Source: Bernardetia sp963719525 (GTDB taxonomy: Bacteria; Bacteroidota; Bacteroidia; Cytophagales; Bernardetiaceae). Taken from it: a stretch of DNA of 64,000 nt. The position numbers and the translations under genes were made by a program. The stretch covers positions 2,852,001 to 2,916,000 of the forward strand of contig CAVRCG010000004.1 in assembly GCA_963719525.1 (NCBI GenBank). Reading direction: 5' to 3'. The notes beneath the pieces are model-generated. The model had not been told where the DNA came from. It saw only the letters and a program-made list of their open reading frames with translations, and did no database searches. This document shows positions 54,291 to 63,941 of the stretch, piece by piece; position 1 is the first letter of the stretch; each line of letters begins with the position of its first letter.

Positions 54291-54741
54291 ATGTCAAAAA
54301 CTACTTCTTTTACTCCTTCTCGCAACCTTTTCATGACCTGCTTTATGCTACTGCTTGTTGTCTTTTTCGACGACGATGCGTTTTGCTGGTGCAGATATGG
54401 AAACAGAGAAAGGTAATTTTGTTAGTAGTTTGAAATTAAACGAAAATACAGAAATTGATTATTCTGTATTGGACAGAAGTCTAGACAAGGATTTGGATAA
54501 AGGTTTAGACAATCAAACAGAAAAAGAACCTCTAACACTCAAAAAAGCAACTCCTTCTGATGCACTTCTTCAAGGGTTTGTTACTACAGACTTTTTTCAA
54601 AACGTCATTCTTACTGCTAGTATAGAATTTGGTTCTCCTTCTTTTTTTTCTGAAACTATAAATAGTGTCGCTTATTATTTTTCTAGTTCTAGTTTTTTCA
54701 GAACGCTATTTAGTTGCTTTATTTCCCCAAATGCTCCTTAG
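54291..54741 (+). CDS. Small exported hypothetical protein (frameshifted)
   Basis: Restored to 149 residues. From the ATG at 54291 the frame encodes a signal-peptide-like leader (RNLFMTCFMLLLVV) and then fails at 54363-54367. Removing one T from that T5 run continues FSTTMRFAGADMETEKGNFV, SSLKLNENTEIDYSVLDRSL and on to the stop at 54741. The mature part has an Asp-Lys repeat (LDRSLDKDLDKGLDNQTEKE) and an aromatic Ser-rich end (FFSETINSVAYYFSSSSFF). No family is recognised. The separate consensus promoter supports this as a real gene. It ends about 210 bases before secDF. Confidence 0.6.
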
Positions 54742-54953
54742 TCAGTTATCAGTAAGTAGTAATCAGTTACCAGTTGAATAAAAATTGAAGTTTCTTACTT
54801 TATCAATTATTTCATAATCCTGTTTACTCTCCAATCGCAATTTCATTTCACACATTTATATATTTCATATTTTCACTATTGAGTTGTCTTTAATTTGATA
54901 CAGAACTGTCTGTTCCGTAATTATTAATTCGTAATTCATAATTCCATAATTTT

Positions 54954-57900
54954 ATGCAAAATAGAGGTTTTATTATATTCCTTGCTATTCTCTTTGCCGT
55001 TTTATGTTTGTTTTCTCTTTCTTTTACACTCGTTTCTCGTGGTGTAGAAAATGATGCAGCAGAATACGCAAATGGAGACGAAGCACTCAAAAAACAGTAT
55101 CTAGATTCTATGTGGTCGCAGGTAGTTTATCCTATTGGTATTGCTGACTTCACCTACCAAGACGTAAAAGAAAAAGAGCTTAATCTAGGACTTGACCTTC
55201 AAGGGGGTATGCACGTAACACTTGAAGTTTCTCCAATAGACATTTTAAAATCATTGTCTAATGAGAGCCAAAATGAAGATTTTCAGGCTGCATTAGCAGA
55301 AGCAAACAAACAACAGGCTTCTAGTCAAGACCGTTACGTTGAATTGTTTTTTGATGCCTATAAAAGCAAAGCAGGTGAAGGAAAATTAAAAGACGTTTTT
55401 GCTACTTCTGCAAATAGTGGCAAAATTAATTTCCGTTCTACTGATAAAGATGTAGAAGATTTTATCCGTACAGAGGTAGATGGTTCGGTCAAACGAGCTT
55501 TCGAAATCATTCGTACTCGTGTAGACAAATTTGGAGTAACACAGCCTAATGTTCAACTTATAGAAGGAACTAGCCGTATTCAAGTTGAACTTCCAGGTGT
55601 GAGTAATGCCGAGCGTGTTCGTGATTTGTTGCAAGGTGTTGCCAAATTAGAGTTTTGGGAAGTGTATCAGCCTCAAGAATACCAAGAAGTTTTGACAAAA
55701 ATCAATACGTTTTGGGTAGAAAATCGTATGGAGAAAATAAAAACAGACCCTTCCAAAACAAACGATTTGATTATTCCTGACACTACAAATATAGCAAATA
55801 CAGAAGATGATTTGATGATGAGTACTGACCAAACTCAAACAGATAGTCTGGGTAATGTAGTTGTCAATCAAGAAGATTCTGCAAAAAACGAGGATTTATT
55901 AGCTGAAACAGATACTACTCAAAATCAACAGGCTTCACCCTTATTTGCAAAATTAATACAGATTAATCAAAATTATTTTACTTTGACGTATGAAGCATTA
56001 GATACTTTGGCTGTCAATAAAGTATTGAATGATCCAATGGTAAAAAGTATTATTCCTAAGGATATGAAATTCTTTTGGGGGGTAAAGCCAGATGCACAAG
56101 ACAAAGGAAAATCTTTTTATACTTTGCACGTTATCAAAACTTTGACGGGTGGAAAAGCTCCAATGACAGGAGATGTAGTTACGGATGCTCGTCAAGATAT
56201 TAGTCCAAACGGACAAGTAGAGGTTTCTTTAGCAATGAACGGAGAAGGCGCACGTCTTTGGAAATCCCTTACAGGAAAAAATGTAGGTCGTCAGATTGCC
56301 ATTGTCTTAGATGATTATGTATATTCTGCACCAAATGTAAATGAAGAAATTGGTGGTGGTCGTTCTTCTATCTCTGGTAGCTTTACAGTAGATGAAGCAA
56401 AAGATTTAGCAAACATTTTGAAAGCGGGTAAACTTCCTGCTCCTACTCGTATTGTAGAAGAAGCAGTTGTTGAACCTTCTTTGGGAGCAGTTGCACAAAC
56501 TCAAGGTATTTTGTCTATTCTTGTTGGATTAGGCTTAGTTGTTATTTTTATGATTGTGTATTATGCAAAGGCTGGTATTGTAGCAAACGTAGCACTTCTT
56601 GCAAATATCTTCTTTATTTTCGGACTTTTGGCACAACTTGGTGCAGCACTTACACTTCCAGGTATTGCCGGTATTGTTCTTACAATTGGTATGTCGGTAG
56701 ATGCAAACGTACTTATCTTTGAAAGAATTAGAGAAGAACTTGCAATGGGTAAAGGCTTAATGGTTTCGATTGAAGACGGTTTCCAACGAGCTTTGATTAC
56801 CATTATTGATGCCAACGTAACAACACTTATTACTTCGGTTGTACTTTATGTATTAGGTGCAGGTCCGATTAAAGGTTTTGCTGTTACACTTATGATTGGT
56901 ATTGTTTGTTCATTTTTTACGGCAGTTTATATTAGCCGTCTGATTATTTATTGGATGAGCCGAAAAGGAGACGAGAGTACTATGTCTTTCTCTACTCCGT
57001 TTACTAAAAATATGCTTGCTAATACCAACTTTAACTTCTTAGGAAAACGTAAAATTGGTTATATCGTTTCTGGTATCGTAATCGCTATTGGTGTAGGTGT
57101 TTTGCTTACAAATGGATTAAATATGGGTGTTGATTTTACAGGTGGACGCTCTTATGTGGTTCAGTTTTCTGGAGATGTAACACCTTCTCAAATTGAATCT
57201 AGCATTCGAACAAAAACTGAATACTTCAGTAGAAGTGAAAAGTTATGATGGAAACGATAAAGTAAAAATTACGACAAGTTACCGTTCTGATGAAGAATCT
57301 ACTGATGTAGATGAGCAGGTTCAGAGTGAAATTATGGCTAGTTTGGGAGAAAAATATGTTGCTCTCAATCCAGAAGTAGTAAGTACTTCCAAAGTAGGTG
57401 CAACTATCGCTGATGATATTGCAGATTCGGCTCGTACTGCTGTCATTGTAGCTTTGATTTTGATGTTTGGTTATATTTCGGTTCGTTTTAGCAATTGGCG
57501 TTTTGGTGTTGGTGCAGTAGCTGCTCTTACACACGATAGTTTGATTGTACTTTCTTTATTTGCCATCGCTTACCTTTTAGGATTTGCTGTTGAGATTGAC
57601 CAAGTGTTTATTGCTGCCATTCTTACCGTAATTGGATATTCATTGAATGATACAGTTGTTGTTTTTGACCGTATTCGTGAAGCTTTGAATGATAGAGTTG
57701 ATGAAGATTTGCAAGAAACAATTAATGGAGCTGTCAATAATACACTTAGTAGAACATTGATTACTTCGGTTACAACACTTTTGGTAGTCTTGATTTTGTT
57801 TATCTTTGGTGGAGAAGCTCTTAAAGGATTCTCTTTTGCTCTTCTTATTGGTGTAGTTGTGGGTACATATTCTTCTGTTTTTGTAGCAACTCCTTTAGTA

Positions 57901-58098
57901 TTAGATTTGTATTCTAAGAATGCCATCGAACACGAAAGAGAATTATTAGAAAAGAAAAAACAAAAATATGCACAGCAGTATTCTGATAAAGAGGAAATGG
58001 CTGAATATATGAAAGCTATGGAAGAGGAAGCAGAAAATCCTCAAGCGCAGCAAGAAGCGCAACCTCTTGTAAGACCTAAAAAACCTAAGAAATATTAA
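54954..58098 (+). CDS. secDF: Protein translocase SecDF fusion (frameshifted)
   Basis: Inner-membrane component of the Sec translocon that uses the proton gradient to pull exported proteins through. Restored to 1047 residues. SecD part: LGLDLQGGMHVTLEVSPIDI, RVDKFGVTQPNVQLIEGTSR-IQVELPGV, then helices with LTIGMSVDANVLIFERIREE (proton-relay Asp). SecF part: MGVDFTGGRSYVVQFSGDVT, ILTVIGYSLNDTVVVFDRIR, and the Lys-rich tail KEEMAEYMKAMEEEAENPQA. The frame breaks in an A5 run at 57212-57216 inside the SecF periplasmic domain; removing one base restores it. The fusion is normal for Bacteroidota. This gene is essential or nearly so, so the break is probably not real. Confidence 0.94.
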
Positions 58099-58114
58099 TT
58101 AACTGTAAATGCGA

Positions 58115-58184
58115 CCTTCCTAAATCCCTCCGAAGGAGGGACTTTGAATAGGCTTTTCTCCCCTCCTTCGGAGGAGCTGGAGGT
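58115..58184. repeat. Double palindrome CCCTCCGAAGGAGGG / CTCCTTCGGAGGAG
   Basis: AAATCCCTCCGAAGGAGGGA and TCCCCTCCTTCGGAGGAGCT are two GC-rich palindromes with complementary sequences around a short AT-rich centre, 25 bases after the secDF stop. Elements of this design are scattered in many Bacteroidota genomes. It can fold as two hairpins or one long stem. Confidence 0.75.
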
Positions 58185-58244
58185 CAAAGTAAAATGTCTA
58201 GTAGTATGCTGTAAATGGTTAACTAACTATTTTTTATAAACTTC

Positions 58245-58280
58245 AAATCCCTTCTTACTTGATTGTGAGAAGGGATTTTT
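58245..58280 (+). terminator. Intrinsic terminator downstream of secDF
   Basis: AAATCCCTTCT pairs with AGAAGGGATTT and is followed by T residues; loop of 12 bases. Confidence 0.8.
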
Positions 58281-58436
58281 GATTAAAAAGCAAAATTTAT
58301 TAGCAATTTATTTGTATAAAGTTTTAGACTAACTTTATAAAAATTTTACACCAATTAAATTACTCAAAAAATTGTGGTAAGTCAATTTGTGGATTTCATT
58401 CTACAAGTAAATCTTTGATAAATATCAAAAATATCA

Positions 58437-59252
58437 TTACTCCTGAATACTTTCTGACATAAGTTTGTAAATTTGAACAAAGTTAGTATTCAAACCCATC
58501 TCCTTAAGCATCTGTAAATGCTTTTCAATTACCTTTTCATCGTTTCTAATTGCAGGGCCTGTTTGAGCATTCGAAGGATTAATTTCTAATGCTTTTTGTA
58601 ATGTTTCTTCCAAAAGAGGTTTTAACATATCAAAAGGAAGGCTTTTTTCTTTCAGGATTTGCTCACTAATTGTCCATAAATGATTTGAGAAATTACACGC
58701 AAAAACGGCAGCCACATGTAAAACACTTCTATCTTTTGAAGAAACTTGAACTACTTTTTGAGAAAACTGTCTGGCTAAATCTACTAATTTTTCCTCTGTT
58801 TCTTTCTCATTTGCTTCTATACAAAATGGAATAGAAACAAAATCAACTTCTTTGGCTTTGCTGAAGGTTTGTAATGGATAAAAAACGCCAATTTTTTGTT
58901 TATTTTGATTTGATAAATCTTGATTAGCTAAGTTCAGAATTTCCATTGACTGCGAACCCGAAGTATGAACTAAAATACAAGTTGGAGGAAGAATAAGTTT
59001 TGACAAAACACTCTCAAAAGCATTATCTGCAATCGATAAAATAGCTAAATCTGCATCTGTTTTTGAGAAATCTAATTGATTAATCGAACTAAAAACTTCT
59101 ATATTTTTATCTAACTTCTGCCTTAATGATTCTGCATTTTCTTTATTTCTACTCCAAATATGAGTGATTTGTAAATCTTCTTTTTTAGAATTATGAAATA
59201 ACGAAGCCAAATGCCAAGCTACATTTCCAGCACCGATGAAGATAGTTTTCAA
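58437..59252 (-). CDS. Rossmann-like / DUF2520 domain protein
   Basis: A 271-residue NAD(P)-binding protein. The Rossmann start TIFIGAGNVAWHLASLF (3-19) and the SRNKENAESLRQKL strand-helix are followed by LVHTSGSQSMEIL (substrate/NADP loop) and PLQTFSKAKEVDFVSIPFCI. The C-terminal DUF2520 domain begins near residue 150: VLHVAAVFACNFSNHLWTIS with the ketopantoate-reductase-like helix, and GPAIRNDEKVIEKHLQML. The family is related to 6-phosphogluconate and ketopantoate reductases; its substrate is unknown. A pantoate-related role is possible but panC lies 9 kb away. ATG at 59250-59252. Confidence 0.88.
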   Translation of the reverse strand: MKTIFIGAGNVAWHLASLFHNSKKEDLQITHIWSRNKENAESLRQKLDKNIEVFSSINQLDFSKTDADLAILSIADNAFESVLSKLILPPTCILVHTSGSQSMEILNLANQDLSNQNKQKIGVFYPLQTFSKAKEVDFVSIPFCIEANEKETEEKLVDLARQFSQKVVQVSSKDRSVLHVAAVFACNFSNHLWTISEQILKEKSLPFDMLKPLLEETLQKALEINPSNAQTGPAIRNDEKVIEKHLQMLKEMGLNTNFVQIYKLMSESIQE

Positions 59253-59316
59253 ATTCTTTTTTTAGGAATTGGGAATTAGGGAATGGAAATTAGGAAATAC
59301 ATTTGAAATAAACTGG

Positions 59317-60564
59317 TTACTGGTTACTAAATAACTGTTTCTTATCTCCAGTCATTTCATAATATTTGTGTTTTCCATCTGTATCTTGAACAGCCACGAC
59401 ATGCAAAATAGGAACGCCTAATTGTTTCAATGTAAAATCAAGCAACCTTTCATCGTTTGCCTTTAGTTTTTCTAAATTAAACTGTCCGATAGTTTGTTTT
59501 TGAGCAGGAGTTTGATTTTCTGTGTTTTCCTCTCCTTCACTTCTACATTCCTGACAATGACTTTCATAATCAAAAATTTGGAAAGAGGGACGGTAAAATT
59601 CTATTTCCTTCTGACAACCACGACACGACATCGTTTTGACAAAAGTCCTATCTCCTCTAAAATCTAAAGTTGCTCCTTGCCCTGAATATTCTGGTTTTGA
59701 AATCTCTTTCAAGAAATCTTTCAATAAAATATCAGTATTCAAATCTAAAGAAATAATTTCATCATAACTCACTTGATGCGCCCAACAATCTGGATTATCT
59801 GGCATATCAAAAACATCAAAATCATTCGTTTTTCCTTGATAATAAATCTGTTTTCCGATAGCTACTTCTTGTCCACACAAAAATTTTATCGCTTCCTGCA
59901 CTTGCAAAGCACCCACCAAAGCAGAGGCAATCTGAACAGTCGGAATTTTGCCTTCGCTGACAACCTGTTTCTTAAAATCATCACACGAATAACGCTCTCT
60001 AGCTGCCTGCCATTGATTGGGCGACAAACTACACTGATAACAAGGCGCATGAGGAGGTTGATAAAAATTAATTCGTAATCCTAATTCATAAATTCCTGCA
60101 TCAATCCAAGGCGTTCCTGCTAAATAACATTGTTTGTTTACTGCAATTCTGGTTTCGATATTATCCAAACACCCCAAAACTATATCTACATGCCTGTAAA
60201 CGCCAGTTCCAAGTTCCCAAACGACATCGCCTTCAAAATAATTTACTTTAAAATCATCTGAAAGAGCCATTTCTTTAATTCTTTCGGCTGCCGTTTGTGC
60301 TTTTCGTTTGCCTTCATCGCCTTTTCTGAACAAAACAGTTCGGCTTAAATTAGACTTCGAAATATCATCAAAATCAGTAATTAGAATACTTCCAACTCCT
60401 AAAAGAGCTAAATTTTTGAGTGTTTCATTTCCAATTGCGCCAGCACCGACTACCAAAACAGTAGCATTTTTCAATTTATCTTGTTGCCACCAATCAATGC
60501 GTTCTTGACGGTCAAAAAAGCTATCTTCTGTTGATGAGATGTTGGTTACTTCAAATTTTGCCAT
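59317..60564 (-). CDS. ThiF/MoeB/HesA-type E1-like adenylyltransferase with C-terminal zinc-ribbon extension
   Basis: A 415-residue E1-like enzyme that activates a small beta-grasp sulfur carrier by adenylation. The nucleotide motif is VLVVGAGAIGNETLKNLALLG (37-57, G-x-G-x-x-G), then SKSNLSRTVLFR with the Arg finger, LGCLDNIETRIAVNKQCY, and WIDAGIYELGLRINFYQPPH. Zinc cysteines are CYQC (175-178) and CRGC (314-317); Cys194 in ERYSCDD is the candidate transfer residue. A third pair, CQEC (337-340), starts an extra C-terminal region of about 75 residues that MoeB and ThiF lack. No carrier protein, E2 or JAB protease is adjacent, so it may serve molybdopterin, thiamine or a ubiquitin-like system. 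Confidence 0.85.
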   Translation of the reverse strand: MAKFEVTNISSTEDSFFDRQERIDWWQQDKLKNATVLVVGAGAIGNETLKNLALLGVGSILITDFDDISKSNLSRTVLFRKGDEGKRKAQTAAERIKEMALSDDFKVNYFEGDVVWELGTGVYRHVDIVLGCLDNIETRIAVNKQCYLAGTPWIDAGIYELGLRINFYQPPHAPCYQCSLSPNQWQAARERYSCDDFKKQVVSEGKIPTVQIASALVGALQVQEAIKFLCGQEVAIGKQIYYQGKTNDFDVFDMPDNPDCWAHQVSYDEIISLDLNTDILLKDFLKEISKPEYSGQGATLDFRGDRTFVKTMSCRGCQKEIEFYRPSFQIFDYESHCQECRSEGEENTENQTPAQKQTIGQFNLEKLKANDERLLDFTLKQLGVPILHVVAVQDTDGKHKYYEMTGDKKQLFSNQ

Positions 60565-60580
60565 AGTTTACTTTTTTGGT

Positions 60581-60606
60581 GTCGCTCGTGAGGACACGAG
60601 CAACGG
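60581..60606. repeat. GTCGCTCGTGAGGACACGAG palindromic repeat (copy 3)
   Basis: Identical over 26 bases (to CAACGG) with the copy at 6338-6363, 54 kb away. It lies between the E1-like gene and the DNA methyltransferase gene. Confidence 0.85.
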
Positions 60607-60620
60607 ATATTTTTTTAAAT

Positions 60621-61589
60621 TTACGATTTATAAAATAAATTCAAATTTCCATTTTCTGTTCTTTTGTTAGAATAGGCTTTTGTATCATTTTTCTGAATTA
60701 CATTTTCTACTCTTTGATTTGCTAATAAAGTATATTTTTCATCAATTTCAAAACCAATAAAATTTCTACTTAACTTTTTGGCTGCGACTGCTGTTGTTCC
60801 ACTTCCCATAAAAGGGTCAAGGACAATTTGATTTTCTGTTGTTGTGAGTGTTATCAAAAATTCTAATAATGCAACTGGTTTTTGAGCTTCGTGAAATTTA
60901 TTTTCATCGTAAACAGATTCAAAACCAAATTCTAATAAATTTGTCGGACTTGTTCCATTTATTTTACATTCTTCAATATTCAACGCTCCAACATTATATT
61001 TTAAAATATTATCCGTAATTGTAATTTTATACGGCTTAAAAAACCACGCAATCGGTTCATAAATAGGAGCAAGATTTCCTAATCGCCATCCTTTCCATTT
61101 TTCTGCATCATTTTTTAATCCTCTTTTTTCCAAAATTCCTGAAAGGCGTTGCGCTCTATGATGAGCAGACGGTTTTTTCCACACCAAAACATCTTTCAAT
61201 AAAAATCCACTATCTTCAAAAGCATTTATAGCTCTATGTAATGTTCTTCTTGCACCAAAAACAAAAACTGATGCGCCTTCTTTCATAATCGGAAAAATAA
61301 GCGACGACCAGCTTTCACACCATTCTTGATATTCTTTTCCACTATTTCTATCTGCTGAACTCCAACCGTTTATTGGCTTTCCTCTTCGTTTGAAACCTGT
61401 TTTTCCTTTTTGTGCTGGGGATTCTCCCAAAAGAGCCGAATTTGTGTTTTTATGTAAAACGTCCCATTCATCTAAATTTATTCCATACGGAATATCAGAA
61501 AGAAATAAATCTATACTCTCCGTTTCTAAGTTCTTTAAATGTTCTATACAATCTCCATTTGTAATTGTATTTAGGTAATCTTTGTTCAT
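60621..61589 (-). CDS. Beta-class DNA methyltransferase (N6-adenine or N4-cytosine)
   Basis: A 322-residue site-specific DNA methyltransferase. Motif IV, a DPPY variant, is at 31-36 (LSDIPYGINLDEWD); the SAM-binding motif I is C-terminal (IVLDPFMGSGTTAVAAKKLS, about 264-284) with FIGFEID. The order IV-target region-I places it in the beta class. The insert holds ASVFVFGARRTLHRAINAFE and LVWKKPSAHHRAQRLSG. No full restriction enzyme is next to it. The 108-residue zinc-ribbon protein upstream starts transcription and ends 7 bases before it, so they form one transcript. A solitary methyltransferase with regulatory or protective function is possible. Confidence 0.88.
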   Translation of the reverse strand: MNKDYLNTITNGDCIEHLKNLETESIDLFLSDIPYGINLDEWDVLHKNTNSALLGESPAQKGKTGFKRRGKPINGWSSADRNSGKEYQEWCESWSSLIFPIMKEGASVFVFGARRTLHRAINAFEDSGFLLKDVLVWKKPSAHHRAQRLSGILEKRGLKNDAEKWKGWRLGNLAPIYEPIAWFFKPYKITITDNILKYNVGALNIEECKINGTSPTNLLEFGFESVYDENKFHEAQKPVALLEFLITLTTTENQIVLDPFMGSGTTAVAAKKLSRNFIGFEIDEKYTLLANQRVENVIQKNDTKAYSNKRTENGNLNLFYKS

Positions 61590-61596
61590 AATTTGC

Positions 61597-61923
61597 TTAG
61601 CTTGTCAAAATATCAATAGCCTGTTCCTTATATTCTTCAACAAACAATTTAGCATCTAACATAGTAATAGGATAATTTACTAATTCTTCACTCAATGAAT
61701 TATCTTTCATTTTGTAAATATGTTGAAAACTAAACCCATTGTGAATTAAAAAAACTACAACTTTCCATAATTTATCATTTGATTTTTTAGGAGGTTTAAA
61801 AAGTTGATTCACAAAAAACATTTTTTCGGAACATTCGGTACAATCGTTAGTAAAGAAATTTTCATAATTAGTTCCTAAATTTTCCACTCTTCTACATTCT
61901 AAACATACGTTTTTGTATCCCAT
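61597..61923 (-). CDS. Small zinc-ribbon protein, co-transcribed with the DNA methyltransferase
   Basis: A 108-residue cytosolic protein. Two CxxC pairs form a zinc ribbon: CLEC (8-11) and CTEC (28-31). The remainder (45-108) is helical and hydrophobic (SNDKLWKVVVFLIHNGFSFQ, LVNYPITMLDAKLFVEEYKE). The gene ends 7 bases before the methyltransferase start, so the two are almost certainly one operon. It could be a DNA-binding controller or specificity partner of the methyltransferase, or the remains of a restriction component. I do not recognise the family. Confidence 0.7.
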   Translation of the reverse strand: MGYKNVCLECRRVENLGTNYENFFTNDCTECSEKMFFVNQLFKPPKKSNDKLWKVVVFLIHNGFSFQHIYKMKDNSLSEELVNYPITMLDAKLFVEEYKEQAIDILTS

Positions 61924-61981
61924 ATTTTTGATAATTAATCTATTAATAAAAGCCTTTCAATAATTCGTTTAACCAAATATG

Positions 61982-62015
61982 TAATGGAAAAGGCAAGTCA
62001 TTTTCCCTATAGTGA
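61982..62015. repeat. GGAAAAGGCAAGTC-type dispersed repeat
   Basis: TAATGGAAAAGGCAAGTCAT and TTCCCTATAGTGAAAT match 62746-62780 and 40783-40896. It lies between the zinc-ribbon gene and the 213-residue gene, upstream of the former. Confidence 0.6.
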
Positions 62016-62070
62016 AATAATCTAACTTCTACAAAATATACGAAATTAACTAGTTACTGGTTACTGATTA

Positions 62071-62712
62071 CTATTTACTGGTAACTGTTTCGATAAACTT
62101 CAACATACAAACAATTTTATAAGATTCTAAATAATTAGCAGCGTTTAAAGGCTGACTGACTACGTAATTTTTATCCATTAAAATAGAAAAAAACCAAAAT
62201 CTACCTTGTACATACGAACCATAAACAGGTTTTTGATTATTGTTTTTGGCTTGTGCAATCAACATTCCTGTTAACATTTGTCCGATTGGGTCGCCAAAAT
62301 ATTTTTTCCCTCTTTCGTATTCGCTTATAGTAAAAAAAAGAAAAAAGTAAGGCGTTTCGATTTCATCTCCAAATCCTTTCGAGACTAACATATCAGCTTC
62401 TGTTTTTAAGATAGTATCATTTATTTTAGCCGAAATTTCTCTATCAAAAAAAACTCTCAATGGTTTTGTATAATCTGCTAAAAAAACCAAAATGCTAATA
62501 AAGTGCATTTTTAATTCTTCTTCATTCCAAAAATCTGCGTTTTCTAAGAGTTTTTGACAGGCTTTTTTCAACATTTCTTCTTCATTTTCAGTTAGTTTAG
62601 AATCTGCATCAAACCATTGCTTCAATAAGTCCGTCGTTTCATAAGTTCGTTCTAAAGAGAAAGTACGAACTAACAAAGGTTCAGAAAGATGTAAAGCTAT
62701 TTTCTTAGCCAT
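62071..62712 (-). CDS. Hypothetical protein, possible PD-(D/E)XK-fold family
   Basis: A 213-residue cytosolic protein. After a helical part (20-80) it has RVFFDREISAKINDTILKTE-ADML (Asp107), PYFFLFFTISEYERGKKYFG (131-133), GDPIGQMLTGMLIAQAKN and PVYGSYVQGRFWFFSIL. This order (D ... E-Y-E/K ... D-P-x-G-Q-x-L-x-x-M-L) recalls nuclease-fold proteins of Bacteroidota related to type I restriction R-subunit N-termini, in which the second motif is normally E-x-K; here it reads E-Y-E, so catalytic activity is doubtful. No methyltransferase is directly adjacent, but the beta-class enzyme is 0.5 kb away. Tentative. Confidence 0.6.
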   Translation of the reverse strand: MAKKIALHLSEPLLVRTFSLERTYETTDLLKQWFDADSKLTENEEEMLKKACQKLLENADFWNEEELKMHFISILVFLADYTKPLRVFFDREISAKINDTILKTEADMLVSKGFGDEIETPYFFLFFTISEYERGKKYFGDPIGQMLTGMLIAQAKNNNQKPVYGSYVQGRFWFFSILMDKNYVVSQPLNAANYLESYKIVCMLKFIETVTSK

Positions 62713-62745
62713 AATTTTGTGATTTGTAATTTCTTCTGACTACTG

Positions 62746-62780
62746 TTTAGGAAAAGGCAAGCCATTTCCCTACAATGAAA
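62746..62780. repeat. GGAAAAGGCAAGCC-type dispersed repeat
   Basis: TTTAGGAAAAGGCAAGCCAT and TTCCCTACAATGAAAA; the same unit occurs at 61982 and, inverted, at 40805-40895. It lies just after the stop codon of the DUF3822 gene. Confidence 0.65.
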
Positions 62781-62789
62781 ACGAAATGA

Positions 62790-63665
62790 TTATACCGTTT
62801 TGACATAATAAAGGCTAAACAAATCAAAATCTTCGTGGCTTTCTAGCTGGTCAAAATGATAACCAAAACTAAGGTGTGCAGGACGAGAAGCAAATTTTAC
62901 ATACGCATACCTATCCAAAAGTTGAAAGATTTTTCCTTCTTTATTAATTTGTCCGTACAAAACGACCTCTAATTTTTGAGAATTTATTTTTGCATCATCA
63001 CTTACAGCCAAAATAAAATAAGCTACTTCTTCGGCATTTTTGAACTCAAAACGATTCAAAAATAGAATATCTTGCTCATTCAAAACAGTTACAAAAAGTT
63101 GATTTCCCTCAATAAGAGCATGTACTTGATTTGATTTGTTTTCTTGTAATAAAAGCCCTTCCAAAAAAGCAGCCGATTGATGCACATACGTAATTCCTGT
63201 TTTCTGATGTGGATATTTTTCTTCAATCCAATCCGAAACCGTTTTAGGCATAGAAAAAAGACAGTTTGTAGCAGCTAATTGATGCTCACTAAACTGAACA
63301 TAACTTTCAGAAGTATTTAATGTAGTATTGAAACGCAAATAAGAAAGTGCATATTCTGTTCTGAAATATTCGTCTGGAACAAAGGTAAACTCCTGTTGCC
63401 CCATCATCAGCGTAATCTTTTGCCAATAACCAGCCGAAGCAAAACTATGTGTGTCAACCAAATTACTAAAGGCCTCCAAAAACTGCTCATCAGTTTCGAG
63501 AGGAGTATCAGCCGTATAGCGTTCATAGCACAAACAGCGATCTGATTTTGTATCAAAAACCACCAAACGACACTGTGTAGGCGTAAGGGCAAAACAAAGT
63601 TTGTATCTACCAATCTGGTCGACCTCAAACTTTTCATCTCTTATAATTAAATCTTCTTGGAACAC
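62790..63665 (-). CDS. DUF3822 family protein
   Basis: A 291-residue cytosolic protein of the DUF3822 family, confined to Bacteroidota. Characteristic segments are IGRYKLCFALTPTQCRLVVF at the start, a Y-W-Q-K-I-T-L-M-M-G-Q-Q-E-F-T-F-V-P-D-E strand pair, LAATNCLFSMPKTVSDWIEE, and FLNRFEFKNAEEVAYFILAV. It has the two-lobed ASKHA-like look of type II secretion PilM/actin-like folds, which is inference. In Cytophagales it is often next to rsmD and coaD, but they are not visible here. Start is GTG at 63663-63665. Confidence 0.88.
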   Translation of the reverse strand: MFQEDLIIRDEKFEVDQIGRYKLCFALTPTQCRLVVFDTKSDRCLCYERYTADTPLETDEQFLEAFSNLVDTHSFASAGYWQKITLMMGQQEFTFVPDEYFRTEYALSYLRFNTTLNTSESYVQFSEHQLAATNCLFSMPKTVSDWIEEKYPHQKTGITYVHQSAAFLEGLLLQENKSNQVHALIEGNQLFVTVLNEQDILFLNRFEFKNAEEVAYFILAVSDDAKINSQKLEVVLYGQINKEGKIFQLLDRYAYVKFASRPAHLSFGYHFDQLESHEDFDLFSLYYVKTV

Positions 63666-63867
63666 GTTGTTTTTTTGTGTTAGTTGTAATCCGATTATTT
63701 TCTAAATCTAATACATTTATTAATTGAATAGCTAAGAAAGCAAAAAAAGTGCATTCTTACAAACAAATTTAGAATTTAGAAATAAGAATTTAGAAGTAAA
63801 ATACGATAATTTCCTTTTTTTATGGAAATAATTAAATTCTGAATTAGTTTAATTAAATTATTTGTAC
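63666..63867. other. Intergenic spacer
   Basis: About 200 AT-rich bases between the DUF3822 start and the terminator of the next gene. It contains AAATTTAGAATTTAGAAAT-like short repeats (63766-63800) related to those at 17366 and 44808, and no gene. Confidence 0.5.
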
Positions 63868-63900
63868 AAAAAAAGCATCTTGAAATTAATCAAAATGCTT
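63868..63900 (-). terminator. Intrinsic terminator of a gene entering from the right edge
   Basis: AAGCATCTTGA pairs with TCAAAATGCTT with one mismatch. On the minus strand seven T residues follow the stem, so it ends the gene whose stop codon is at 63942-63944. Confidence 0.65.
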
Positions 63901-63941
63901 CTCATAAAAATATTTATAATTTGATAAATCAAATTGCTACG

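Noticed and set aside
59317..63665. A bacterial ubiquitin-like conjugation operon around the E1-like gene
   Set aside because: No ubiquitin-like carrier, E2-like or JAB protease gene is near; the neighbours are a DUF2520 protein and a DNA methyltransferase.
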